A DNA stretch of 64,000 nt from Marinobacter sp. (GTDB lineage: Bacteria; Pseudomonadota; Gammaproteobacteria; Pseudomonadales; Oleiphilaceae), in the NCBI GenBank assembly GCA_029264995.1, contig JAJUKC010000002.1, forward strand, positions 47,266-111,265. Reading direction: 5' to 3'. Numbering within the stretch: position 1 is the stretch's first letter; every line of letters starts with the position of its first letter. A model generated the notes under the pieces. The model worked only from the letters and a program-made list of their open reading frames with translations, was not told the origin of the DNA and made no database searches. This document shows positions 52,741 through 60,214 of the stretch, piece after piece. Made by a program: the position numbers and the translations under genes.

Positions 52741-54257
52741 CAGATCACTCCCATTTGAGCTAGCACAACGATGGTCACATACACTGCTACCGTGAGCACC
52801 GCAAAAATCCCGATCAGTACCGTAACCTTGCGATCCCGGCGCTTTTCGAAGGGTGTCCGCACTTCCGGAATTTCAACAAGAACCGGCAAACCAATGTCTT
52901 CTTCAAGCTGTTTCCTGGCACGAATGCGGGGGTCTACCTGCAGTAAGCCGGCAACAGCACCAAAGGGCGCTACCAGCCCCAGAAACAACCCAGCCGCGGC
53001 AAACATGGAGAACTGCGGGCCAGAAGGCGTGCGCGGGAATTGAGCGGTTTCATTAATGCGGTAGTTCAGCCCCTGCCCTTCAATGTCCAGGTGCATGGAA
53101 ACCCGGGCCTTTTCACGGCGCTTGAGCAGGTCATCGTATATTTCGCGATTCACTTCCATGTCACGAGTGAGCTCGGAGTACTGGGCCTTGTTGGCCTGGA
53201 TACGTTCCATGCGTTTGGCCTGCTGCTCCAGCAAACGGGTGAGAGACTCGATTCGGGTTTCCACCGTCGCCATGTCCGCTCGAGTGGTGGAGAGGTTTGC
53301 CCGCAATTCCTGATAGAGCGGGTTAACGGCTTCTTCGCCCTCAAGTGAACTTATGTTCGTCGGCTGTTCTGCCGCCTGATCTCGTTGTTTGCGCAGTTCC
53401 GCCAGCTGTTCCCGAAGTATCACGATATCCGGGTAGGTATCGTGGTACTGCAGCCGCAAGCTGTCCAAGCGCTCCTCAAGGATACGAATCCGCTCTCTGT
53501 AGGCGTCTTCTGTTCGACCCTGGCGAATCGTGGGCCGAATACCGGAAAGCTGGCCCTGTAGGGAAGCAGCACGGGTTTCGAGTTCTTTCTTCTCAAGTTC
53601 AGCCAGTTCCAGCTGATTACGAAGCTGCGCCATGCGGGCGTTGGCCTCTTGCTCGGTTCCATCGGTGTTCTCAGAGAGGAACTCTTTCAATCGGTTCTCA
53701 GCCTGTGCCAGTTGCTGCTCGTAACTCTTGACCTGTTTGTCGATGAAATCGTAGGCGTTACGGCTTTCCGCTCGCTTGCGGTCTTTGGTTTCTTCAATAA
53801 AGACCTGCCCCAACCGCTGGGCGACGCGGAATGCTTCCATCTGGGAAGTGGAAGAGAAGCCAATGCTGAAATAACTATCGCCCCGGGGCCGAACCGACAA
53901 ACCGGAGCGAATATTGGCAATCCGGTATTCAAGAGCTGCCGGATCAGAGGGCGCATCCGGATAGATTTCTGGGTCCAACGCCACTTTCTCGATCAGGCTT
54001 CGGCTCATCAGCAATTCCTTTGCGGCCGAGGTACGGTCGTTGATCTCCGTAGCCACGGCGCGCCCTTCCATCAACGGCGCAATGATATTGCGGTCATCTA
54101 CAAAGATGATGGTCTCGGACTGATACTTATAGGGCCATACAAAGCCTGCTCCAAGCACAGCAAAACTGACAATCACAAACGCGAGGAACGCGAGGCCCTT
54201 TCGGCCCCGGACCTCGCGAATGATCTCCTGCGGTAACTGGGATAACGGTAATGCCAT
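52740..54257 (-). CDS. Wzz-like polysaccharide chain-length/copolymerase protein
   Basis: 505 aa. N-terminal helix (GLAFLAFVIVSFAVLGAGFVW), a long periplasmic coiled coil (about 150-400; KSYEQQLAQAENRLKEFLSE, LEERLDSLRLQYHDTYPDI) and two C-terminal helices (FSMFAAAGLFLGLVAPFGAVAG; VTVLIGIFAVLTVAVYVTIVV). FPRTPSGPQ before the helix is the Pro-rich motif of PCP proteins. It is the exosortase-locus chain-length protein and is probably a partner of the adjacent kinase homologue. Normal length, no damage. Confidence 0.94.
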   Translation of the reverse strand: MALPLSQLPQEIIREVRGRKGLAFLAFVIVSFAVLGAGFVWPYKYQSETIIFVDDRNIIAPLMEGRAVATEINDRTSAAKELLMSRSLIEKVALDPEIYPDAPSDPAALEYRIANIRSGLSVRPRGDSYFSIGFSSTSQMEAFRVAQRLGQVFIEETKDRKRAESRNAYDFIDKQVKSYEQQLAQAENRLKEFLSENTDGTEQEANARMAQLRNQLELAELEKKELETRAASLQGQLSGIRPTIRQGRTEDAYRERIRILEERLDSLRLQYHDTYPDIVILREQLAELRKQRDQAAEQPTNISSLEGEEAVNPLYQELRANLSTTRADMATVETRIESLTRLLEQQAKRMERIQANKAQYSELTRDMEVNREIYDDLLKRREKARVSMHLDIEGQGLNYRINETAQFPRTPSGPQFSMFAAAGLFLGLVAPFGAVAGLLQVDPRIRARKQLEEDIGLPVLVEIPEVRTPFEKRRDRKVTVLIGIFAVLTVAVYVTIVVLAQMGVI

Positions 54258-54296
54258 AACCTAACCCGCCTTCAGGCCTTTGAACTCAACAACCAC

Positions 54297-54941
54297 TCAG
54301 AAACTGCGTTCTGGAATGGTAAGAATGTCGCCCGGCCGCATGCCGTAGTTGGTTTCAACCCGGCCTTTGTTAAGGATGTCGTCCAGTTTTACGGGAATGG
54401 CAACCACCTCGCCCTCGAGCTTGCGATAGAGCATGGCGTTGTTCAGCGCGGCAAATTCGTTAGCGCCACCGGCACTCAGGAAGATATCCAGCACGGTCAT
54501 ACCGCTCTGGTGAGGTACCGAAATTGGCTGGCGAACCGCACCGGTTACGCGCACCCGGTCTGTGAATTCGTGGCTGCCCATGGAGGTCACCACCACACTC
54601 ACTTGTGGCTCCCGAATGTACTCGGTCAGGGAGGTACGAATGGAACTGGCCAACTCTTCGGGCGTGCGGCCACTGGCCTGTACGTCGCCTACCAGGGGCA
54701 CGGAGATTTTGCCGTCAGGCCGAACTGGAACGGCAATACTGAGATCCTCGTTACGCCACACAGAAACCCGAACGACATCCGTTGCGCCCAGTATGTACTG
54801 GTCCACGCTATCGCGGGTATCAACGGCCAATGCGCGCTGGATCTGTTCTGAAGAGGAAGCGGAAGGGCCGGCACAACCCGTTGCCAAAGCTACCGCCATG
54901 AGGGACACAATAAGCCCTTGGATGAGATACTTCCGTGACAT
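54297..54941 (-). CDS. Wza-like polysaccharide export lipoprotein
   Basis: 214 aa. Lipoprotein signal ending ALATGC, then the poly-export domain (YILGATDVVRVSVWRNEDLSIAVPVRPDGKISVPLVGDV) and SLBB-type segments (VTGAVRQPISVPHQSGMTVLDIFLSAGG). Short relative to full Wza (about 380 aa) but normal for the exosortase-locus export protein. It lies 39 bp upstream of the Wzz-like gene and 64 bp after the sugar-transferase gene. It should be the periplasmic and outer-membrane exit component, with the barrel protein at 50556. Confidence 0.93.
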   Translation of the reverse strand: MSRKYLIQGLIVSLMAVALATGCAGPSASSSEQIQRALAVDTRDSVDQYILGATDVVRVSVWRNEDLSIAVPVRPDGKISVPLVGDVQASGRTPEELASSIRTSLTEYIREPQVSVVVTSMGSHEFTDRVRVTGAVRQPISVPHQSGMTVLDIFLSAGGANEFAALNNAMLYRKLEGEVVAIPVKLDDILNKGRVETNYGMRPGDILTIPERSF

Positions 54942-55005
54942 CTTTATTCCTCTCTTGTGAGGTCCGTGCTGTATTCCATGTTCCGGGAACAGCTGACTCC
55001 CGAAA

Positions 55006-56418
55006 CTACCTTGATCCTTTTTTGAACAATACCACTTCTACTGTCTGAATTATAATCAACAGATCAAGAAGTAAACTCTGGTTCTTGATGTAGTAGAGGT
55101 CGTAGCGCAGCTTTTCCCGGGTGTCCTCTTCGTTATCCGCATAGGCGAAACACAATTGGGCCCAACCGGTCAGCCCGGGCTTTACCCGGTGCCTTTCTGC
55201 ATAAAACGGAATCTTTTCAGACAGCTGCTCAACGAACACCGGCCGTTCTGGCCTCGGCCCGACAAAGGCCATGGTGCCATTCAGTACATTAAAGATCTGT
55301 GGCAGCTCATCAATCCGCACCTTACGGATAAATTCGCCAACGCGTGTCACCCGGGTATCGTTCTTCCTGGCCCAGACCGCGCCGTTCTTTTCCGCGTCGG
55401 TAATCATGGACCGAAACTTGTGCACCTTGAACACCTGGTTGTTCAGACCTACCCGCTCCTGACTGTAGATCACCGGTGCTTTCAGTCCATCTTCCAGTTT
55501 GATGGCGATGGCGGTGAGAATCATGATGGGGAAAGTGGCCAGCAAAAGTGTACCGGAGGCCAGAACATCCAGCGCCCGCTTGCCAACGCCATACACTGAA
55601 GAAACCGTGAATCCGTCAGAGAACACCAGCCAGCCGCGGGTGATCATCTCCAGGGCCACTTTGCGGGATTCACGCTCATAGAAATTGGCACCGTCGATAA
55701 TCTGCACACCTTCCATTTTGCATTCCAGAAGGTCTTCCATCGGCAAGCCCCGACGGCGGTCATCCACCGCAACCACAATTTCCCGCACCGGGTGTCGAAG
55801 TACGTAGTCGTGCAGTGATGTTGGCAGGTTGATGAGGTATTGCTCATCAACTTCCACGGTGTCATCCGGCATGGGAACGAAACCGTCCAGCGAAAAACCT
55901 TTACGGTTAAAGGGAGTGGTCAAGTCCTCAAACATCTGTTTTGCACGGCGACCGGCACCCAACACCAGAACCCGACGCTTGAAGCGGTCCTTGCCTACCA
56001 CAGCAAAGAACACCACTCTCGCAATACCCAGCGAAAATATCGACAGCACCGTTGCCGAAGTTAGCAACCCGAAACTGCCCAGATACCAGAGCCAGTCATC
56101 AGCCACGAAATAGGCAAACCCATGCAGCGGTATAGCCAGAATCATGGCCATGATGGTGCGTAGCATCATGCCGGACATGCCTTCTTCCACACGAGACTGG
56201 TGCACGCCCAGAGCGATCATGACGATCAGATTGAACAACGCAAAGATCGTGATGGAAGGGAGGACAAAAACAAGATTATCGAGGAAGAAATCGAGCTCGC
56301 CGAAGAAGCGGAAAAACACCGCCAGTGCGAACGCAAGGCCCATGACGATCAGATCGATCAGGCCGAGAATAACAAAAGGTAAGTGTATATAGTGTCTGAA
56401 CAACCTGACGTGGGCCAC
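55006..56418 (-). CDS. XrtA-system undecaprenyl-phosphate sugar transferase (EpsB type)
   Basis: 470 aa. GTG start with AAGGAG five bases upstream. Four N-terminal helices and a Rossmann-like domain (RVLVLGAGRRAKQMFEDL) lead to a further helix (LASGTLLLATFPIMILTAIAIKLED). The C-terminal catalytic domain of phosphoglycosyl transferases follows: YSQERVGLNNQVFKVHKFRSM, RVGEFIRKVRIDELPQIFNVLNGTMAFVGPRPERP and RHRVKPGLTGWAQL. It starts the repeat unit by loading the first sugar phosphate on undecaprenyl phosphate. It is the first gene of its operon, with the promoter region at 56419-56560. Confidence 0.95.
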   Translation of the reverse strand: MAHVRLFRHYIHLPFVILGLIDLIVMGLAFALAVFFRFFGELDFFLDNLVFVLPSITIFALFNLIVMIALGVHQSRVEEGMSGMMLRTIMAMILAIPLHGFAYFVADDWLWYLGSFGLLTSATVLSIFSLGIARVVFFAVVGKDRFKRRVLVLGAGRRAKQMFEDLTTPFNRKGFSLDGFVPMPDDTVEVDEQYLINLPTSLHDYVLRHPVREIVVAVDDRRRGLPMEDLLECKMEGVQIIDGANFYERESRKVALEMITRGWLVFSDGFTVSSVYGVGKRALDVLASGTLLLATFPIMILTAIAIKLEDGLKAPVIYSQERVGLNNQVFKVHKFRSMITDAEKNGAVWARKNDTRVTRVGEFIRKVRIDELPQIFNVLNGTMAFVGPRPERPVFVEQLSEKIPFYAERHRVKPGLTGWAQLCFAYADNEEDTREKLRYDLYYIKNQSLLLDLLIIIQTVEVVLFKKGSR

Positions 56419-56475
56419 GTCGACTCCTTGTGCGGTTCACACTGCCTGTACTGCAAGCATCCTTTGCTACACACT

Positions 56476-56490
56476 GTAACAAACCGTTAC
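56476..56490. promoter_or_regulatory. GTAAC-N5-GTTAC dyad near the exopolysaccharide promoter start
   Basis: A 5-bp inverted repeat with a 5-bp spacer just downstream of the candidate -10 box of the minus-strand operon. It is placed where an operator could block transcription. No regulator is identified. Confidence 0.3.
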
Positions 56491-56493
56491 GGG

Positions 56494-56521
56494 ATTGTAC
56501 GGCAATTCATTGAAACTGCAA
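56494..56521 (-). promoter_or_regulatory. Candidate sigma-70 promoter of the exopolysaccharide operon
   Basis: On the minus strand, TTGCAG (56521-56516) and TACAAT (56499-56494) are separated by 16 bp and lie about 75 bp upstream of the GTG at 56418. No correctly spaced sigma-54 element was found on this strand in the same gap (one candidate has 11 instead of 10 bp). Confidence 0.5.
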
Positions 56522-56561
56522 TGTGGGCCACTCGCCCATTTCGTTCAATTTTACAAATATT

Positions 56562-56621
56562 TTATAGTTGCGACACAAACTCGTGCACCGGCACAACCTC
56601 AAGCTCCCCTGCCCCCTGCAA
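56562..56621 (-). pseudogene. Remnant of a second prpD 3' end
   Basis: Twenty codons ending in a stop (TAA at 56564-56562) read LQGAGELEVVPVHEFVSQL. This aligns with the true prpD C-terminus at 57448 ([20 protein letters not shown]). Over 56570-56605 the DNA matches 57459-57494 at all but two of 36 positions. The differing residues and stop show that it is not a fresh copy but comes from a diverged prpD. It lies between the exopolysaccharide promoter and the sigma-54 promoter of the PEP-CTERM gene. Confidence 0.85.
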
Positions 56622-56711
56622 ATTCCAAATGTCATGTTTTTTTACATATAGTACTGACTAAACGCATCAAACATAGCACTCATATCTTGTTATTAATGCA
56701 ATTTTTTCCAT

Positions 56712-56728
56712 CCGGCAAGAATATTGCT
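56712..56728 (+). promoter_or_regulatory. Sigma-54 (-24/-12) promoter of the second PEP-CTERM gene
   Basis: CCGGCAAGAATATTGCT fits TGGCACG-N4-TTGCW with two deviations and has GG and GC exactly 10 bp apart. It lies about 60 bp upstream of the GTG start at 56788. TTATTAAT occurs just upstream (56690-56697), as it does before the first PEP-CTERM promoter. Confidence 0.75.
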
Positions 56729-56787
56729 TTGCGGTCGCCGCCCTAAATGGGTTAATAAAATACATACTTTCAAGGAGATGAAAGACA

Positions 56788-57387
56788 GTGAAAGCCATGA
56801 AATATCTCGCAGCCAGTTCTTTATTGGCCGCAAGTGCGACGAGCCAGGCAGCCCTCATCAACTTTACCGGTGAAATCGAATATCACAACGACGTTGTTTA
56901 CACTTATTTCACGCTGAACCAGGACACCAATAACGTAAGAGTCTGGACGGATTCTTTTCAGAACGGCGATAACTTTGATCCTATCACCGCCCTTTGGAGT
57001 GGTGACGGCAATCTGATCGCACAGAACGATGACGATGCTTCCATCAATCCTGACACCCAGACCTATTATGACTCAGGTTTCAACCTGTCATTCCTTGAAG
57101 CCGGTGATTACATCTTCACGGTAGCAACCTACAACAACTTTGCGTCCGGCAATTCATTGAGCGATGGTTTCAACTTTGACGGGCAAAACCCGATCCCGCT
57201 CGCAGATTGGGACCAACCTGCCAACGACGTGAACATGGGGCCAAACTGGAGCGTCTGGCTGGACGGTGCAGATTCCGCGTCTAACCCTGGGGCAGACGAC
57301 CCGGTTGCGGTACCTGAGCCCGGCACTCTGGCCCTGATTGCAACAGGTCTTCTTGGCCTGGGTTTGCGGCGTCGAAAGCAGGCGTAA
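56788..57387 (+). CDS. PEP-CTERM sorting-domain protein
   Basis: 199 aa from a GTG with AAGGAG ten bases upstream; the ATG at 56797 is the alternative but is 19 bases from the site. Signal peptide MKYLAASSLLAASATSQA. The mature part (FTGEIEYHNDVVYTYFTLNQDTNNVRVWTDS; GDYIFTVATYNNFASG) resembles bacterial pre-peptidase-like/DVUA0089-type beta-sandwich domains. It ends VPEPGTLALIATGLLGLGLRRRKQA, a full PEP-CTERM signal. A substrate for XrtA and probably activated through sigma-54 and PrsR. It sits at the outer edge of the exopolysaccharide block, next to prpD. Confidence 0.94.
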   Translation: MKAMKYLAASSLLAASATSQAALINFTGEIEYHNDVVYTYFTLNQDTNNVRVWTDSFQNGDNFDPITALWSGDGNLIAQNDDDASINPDTQTYYDSGFNLSFLEAGDYIFTVATYNNFASGNSLSDGFNFDGQNPIPLADWDQPANDVNMGPNWSVWLDGADSASNPGADDPVAVPEPGTLALIATGLLGLGLRRRKQA

Positions 57388-57411
57388 TAACAGGGTTATG
57401 TAACAACGATT

Positions 57412-57439
57412 AAAAGCCAGGCCTTGTGCCTGGCTTTTT
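57412..57439. terminator. Bidirectional intrinsic terminator between the PEP-CTERM gene and prpD
   Basis: AAAAGCCAGGC and GCCTGGCTTTT pair perfectly over 11 bp with a 5-nt loop. There are T-runs on the plus side and A/T on the other. It lies between two converging stops (57387 and 57448) and can serve both genes. Confidence 0.92.
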
Positions 57440-57447
57440 AATCCACC

Positions 57448-58929
57448 TCAGGTCAAATGCGACACAAACTCGTGCACCGGCATCACCTCAAGCTGCCCCA
57501 GGCTTGCACAACTACCCATGATGGCGTCGCATTGCTGGGCGGGAAAGCGTGTCTGCAGATTGGCGCGGAATTTCTCCACCAGTAGCGGCATACCTTCCTT
57601 GCGCCGGCGCCGGTGCCCTATCGGGTATTCCACGGCAACCTTGTCGGTACTGGAGCCATCCTTGAAGAAAACCTGTACCGCATTGGCGATTGACCGTTTA
57701 TCGGCCTCCAGGTATTCGCGGGTATAGCGCTCATCCTCGATCACTTGCATTTTTTCTCTTAGTCGGTCGATTTCAGGATGGGCCTGGTGAAAGCTGTCTT
57801 CGTAATGCTCTGCCGTCAGGTTGCCAAAGATCAGTGGCACCGCCGTCATGTACTGCAGGCAGTGATCCCGGTCTGCAGGATTGGCGAGTTTGCCCTGCTT
57901 GGAAATAATGCGAATGGCCGACTCGTGGGTAGTGATCTCTATGCGATCAATGTCGTCCAGCCGGCCCTTCACTTGTGGGTGTAGTTTTACCGCGGCCTCG
58001 GCTGCGGTCTGGGCATGAAACTCTGCCGGGAACGAGATTTTGAACAGAATGTTTTCCATCACGTAGGAGCCGAAAGGCTGTGGTAATGCGAAGCTACGTG
58101 ATGATTCAGGTTTCAGGGCCTGATCTCGATTGGTCTTGCTGAAGAGGACGTCGTAGAAGCCCCATTGTGGCGCCGTCAGCACCCCGGGAATGCCCATCTC
58201 CCCTCGCATGGCAATATCTGCCAGGCGAACACCCCGGGAGGTGGCATCGCCTGCCGCCCAGGATTTACGGGAACCGGCGTTGGGCGCGTGGCGATAGGTG
58301 CGCAGGGCCTGACCATCGACCCAGGCATGAGACAGCGCGGAGAGCATCTGTTCCCGGTTGGCGCCCATCAGTTTGGCACTGACGGCGGTCGACGCCACCT
58401 TCACCAACACAACATGATCCAGCCCGACCCGGTTAAACGAGTTCTCAAGGGCAAGTACACCCTGAATTTCATGGGCCAGAATCATGGCCTCAAGAACGGC
58501 CTTCATGGCCAGTGGCGCCTGGCCATTGGCAACGCGCTTCTGCGAGAGGTGATCGGCAACTGCAAGAATGGCGCCGAGATTATCGGAGGGGTGGCCCCAT
58601 TCGGCCGCCAGCCAGGTATCGTTGTAATCCAGCCAGCGGACGATACAGCCAATGTCCCAGGCGGCTTTCACCGGGTCCAGGCGGTATGGAGTGCCAGGCA
58701 CCCGGGCGCCGTGGGGAACGATCGTGCCTTCCACCAGCGGGCCCAGGTGTTTGGTGCATTCCGGAAAACGCAACGCCAGCAAGCCGCAGCCCAAGGTGTC
58801 CATCAGGCAATAACGGGCCGTTTCCCAGGCTTCTTCGCTTTCTATGCGGTAATCAAGGGCATAGTCGGCGATTTGTTGCAGTACGTCGTCGTAGTCCGGG
58901 CGTTCGTTGAGATCGTAAGTGGCAGACAT
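57448..58929 (-). CDS. prpD: 2-methylcitrate dehydratase-type protein (MmgE/PrpD family)
   Basis: 493 aa from the ATG at 58929, which has AGGAGG eight bases upstream. The track's TTG start lies 7 codons earlier. MmgE/PrpD features: [54 protein letters not shown] and [39 protein letters not shown]. In loci that also carry acnD and prpF, AcnD makes 2-methylaconitate and PrpF isomerises it, so PrpD is partly redundant or acts on the other isomer. Last gene of the prp operon seen here. Confidence 0.92.
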   Translation of the reverse strand: MSATYDLNERPDYDDVLQQIADYALDYRIESEEAWETARYCLMDTLGCGLLALRFPECTKHLGPLVEGTIVPHGARVPGTPYRLDPVKAAWDIGCIVRWLDYNDTWLAAEWGHPSDNLGAILAVADHLSQKRVANGQAPLAMKAVLEAMILAHEIQGVLALENSFNRVGLDHVVLVKVASTAVSAKLMGANREQMLSALSHAWVDGQALRTYRHAPNAGSRKSWAAGDATSRGVRLADIAMRGEMGIPGVLTAPQWGFYDVLFSKTNRDQALKPESSRSFALPQPFGSYVMENILFKISFPAEFHAQTAAEAAVKLHPQVKGRLDDIDRIEITTHESAIRIISKQGKLANPADRDHCLQYMTAVPLIFGNLTAEHYEDSFHQAHPEIDRLREKMQVIEDERYTREYLEADKRSIANAVQVFFKDGSSTDKVAVEYPIGHRRRRKEGMPLLVEKFRANLQTRFPAQQCDAIMGSCASLGQLEVMPVHEFVSHLT

Positions 58930-58962
58930 ATTACGGCCCTCCTGTCCCAACTATAGGAGCTA

Positions 58963-60141
58963 TCAGAAGCTGTCGCCAGGCACCCTCACCCAACCTTCCA
59001 TGATAATCCGCGCACTGCGGCTCATGATCGCCTTGGAGGCAGTCCACTGACCATTTACTTCCTTCGCTTCCGCCCCCACCCGAAGGGTTCCGGACGGATG
59101 ACCGAAAGTCACATGGGTACGGTCTCCGCCGCCAGCGGCCAGATTAACCAGCGTGCCGGGAATTGCAGAGGCCGTTGCAATAGCCACCGCAGCCGTGCCC
59201 ATCATAGCGTGGTGCAGCTTGCCCATGGACAGCGCCCGAACCAGCACATCAATATCGGCGGCATTGATCTGTTTTCCGCTGGAAGACACGTAATCCGAAG
59301 GTTTGGCCACAAACGCCACTTTCGGAGTGTGCTGGCGACTGGCAGCTTCCGCGATATCCGAGATCAGGCCCATTTTCACCGCGCCATGGGCGCGAATGGT
59401 TTCGAACATGGCCAGGGCCTTGGGGTCGCTGTTGATGTCGTTCTGCAGCTCGGTGCCCTTGTAGCCAATGTCTTCGGCATTGACGAAAATGGTCGGGATA
59501 CCGGCATTGATCATGGTGGCATTCAAGGTGCCGACACCCGGCACTTCCAGCTCATCCACCAGATTACCCGTGGGGAACATGGCTCCTTCGCCATCGGCCG
59601 GGTCCATAAACTCGATCTGCACTTCCGCCGCCGGAAAGGTCACGCCATCCAGTTCAAAGTCACCGGTTTCCTGTACTTCACCGTTGGTGATGGGCACATG
59701 AGCCACGATGGTTTTACGGATGTTGGCCTGCCAGATACGAACGGTACAGATGCCGTTTTCAGGAATACGCTCTTTGGCCACAAAGCCGCCGTTAATGGCG
59801 AATGCGCCTACGGCGGCGGTGAGATTGCCGCAGTTACCACTCCAGTCGACAAAGGGTTTGTCGATGGACACCTGGCCAAACAGATAATCGACGTCGTGGT
59901 CCGGTTGCGTGGGCGCTGCCAGGATCACCGATTTACTGGTGCTGGAGGTGGCATTGCCCAGGCCATCAATCTGCTTTTCGTAGGGATCGGGGCTACCAAT
60001 TACGCGCAGCAAAAGCTTGTCTCGCGCTTCACCGGGTACCTGGCAGGCTTCAGGCAGATCTTGCAGACGGAAGAACACACCTTTACTGGTACCGCCACGC
60101 ATGTAGGTAGCAGGAATACGAACTTGGGGAGCAAAACTCAT
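58963..60141 (-). CDS. prpF: 2-methylaconitate cis-trans isomerase PrpF
   Basis: 392 aa, usual length. It opens QVRIPATYMRGGTSKGVFFRLQDLPE, the PrpF hallmark (diaminopimelate-epimerase-like fold). GLGNATSSTSKSVILAAP, DWSGNCGNLTAAVGAFAI and the C-terminal VTFGHPSGTLRVGAEAKEV follow, giving two homologous halves. It converts the AcnD product, trans-2-methylaconitate, to the cis form in the methylcitrate cycle. It is 33 bp upstream of prpD and 73 bp downstream of acnD. Confidence 0.95.
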   Translation of the reverse strand: MSFAPQVRIPATYMRGGTSKGVFFRLQDLPEACQVPGEARDKLLLRVIGSPDPYEKQIDGLGNATSSTSKSVILAAPTQPDHDVDYLFGQVSIDKPFVDWSGNCGNLTAAVGAFAINGGFVAKERIPENGICTVRIWQANIRKTIVAHVPITNGEVQETGDFELDGVTFPAAEVQIEFMDPADGEGAMFPTGNLVDELEVPGVGTLNATMINAGIPTIFVNAEDIGYKGTELQNDINSDPKALAMFETIRAHGAVKMGLISDIAEAASRQHTPKVAFVAKPSDYVSSSGKQINAADIDVLVRALSMGKLHHAMMGTAAVAIATASAIPGTLVNLAAGGGDRTHVTFGHPSGTLRVGAEAKEVNGQWTASKAIMSRSARIIMEGWVRVPGDSF

Positions 60142-60169
60142 TGAGCGAGCCTCACTTGAATGAATGTTT

Positions 60170-60199
60170 CAGGCAGGAGCCGGGAACAGCTCCCGCCTG
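60170..60199. promoter_or_regulatory. Hairpin between acnD and prpF
   Basis: CAGGCAGGAGC and GCTCCCGCCTG form an 11-bp stem (one wobble, 8-nt loop) in the 73-bp gap. There is no T-run after it in the direction of transcription. It could stabilise the acnD mRNA end, attenuate the downstream genes or direct processing. Confidence 0.5.
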
Positions 60200-60214
60200 A
60201 CCTTGCCAAGGCGA

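Noticed and set aside
56425-56460. Possible sigma-54 promoter on the minus strand for the exopolysaccharide operon
   Set aside because: The GG and GC pairs are 11 bp apart rather than 10 and the flanking bases match poorly. The sigma-70 candidate next to it fits better.
59098-60144. 348-aa plus-strand ORF over prpF
   Set aside because: Antisense shadow of prpF; similar long shadows over prpD (58165-58956) and prpC (62878-63963) were dropped for the same reason.
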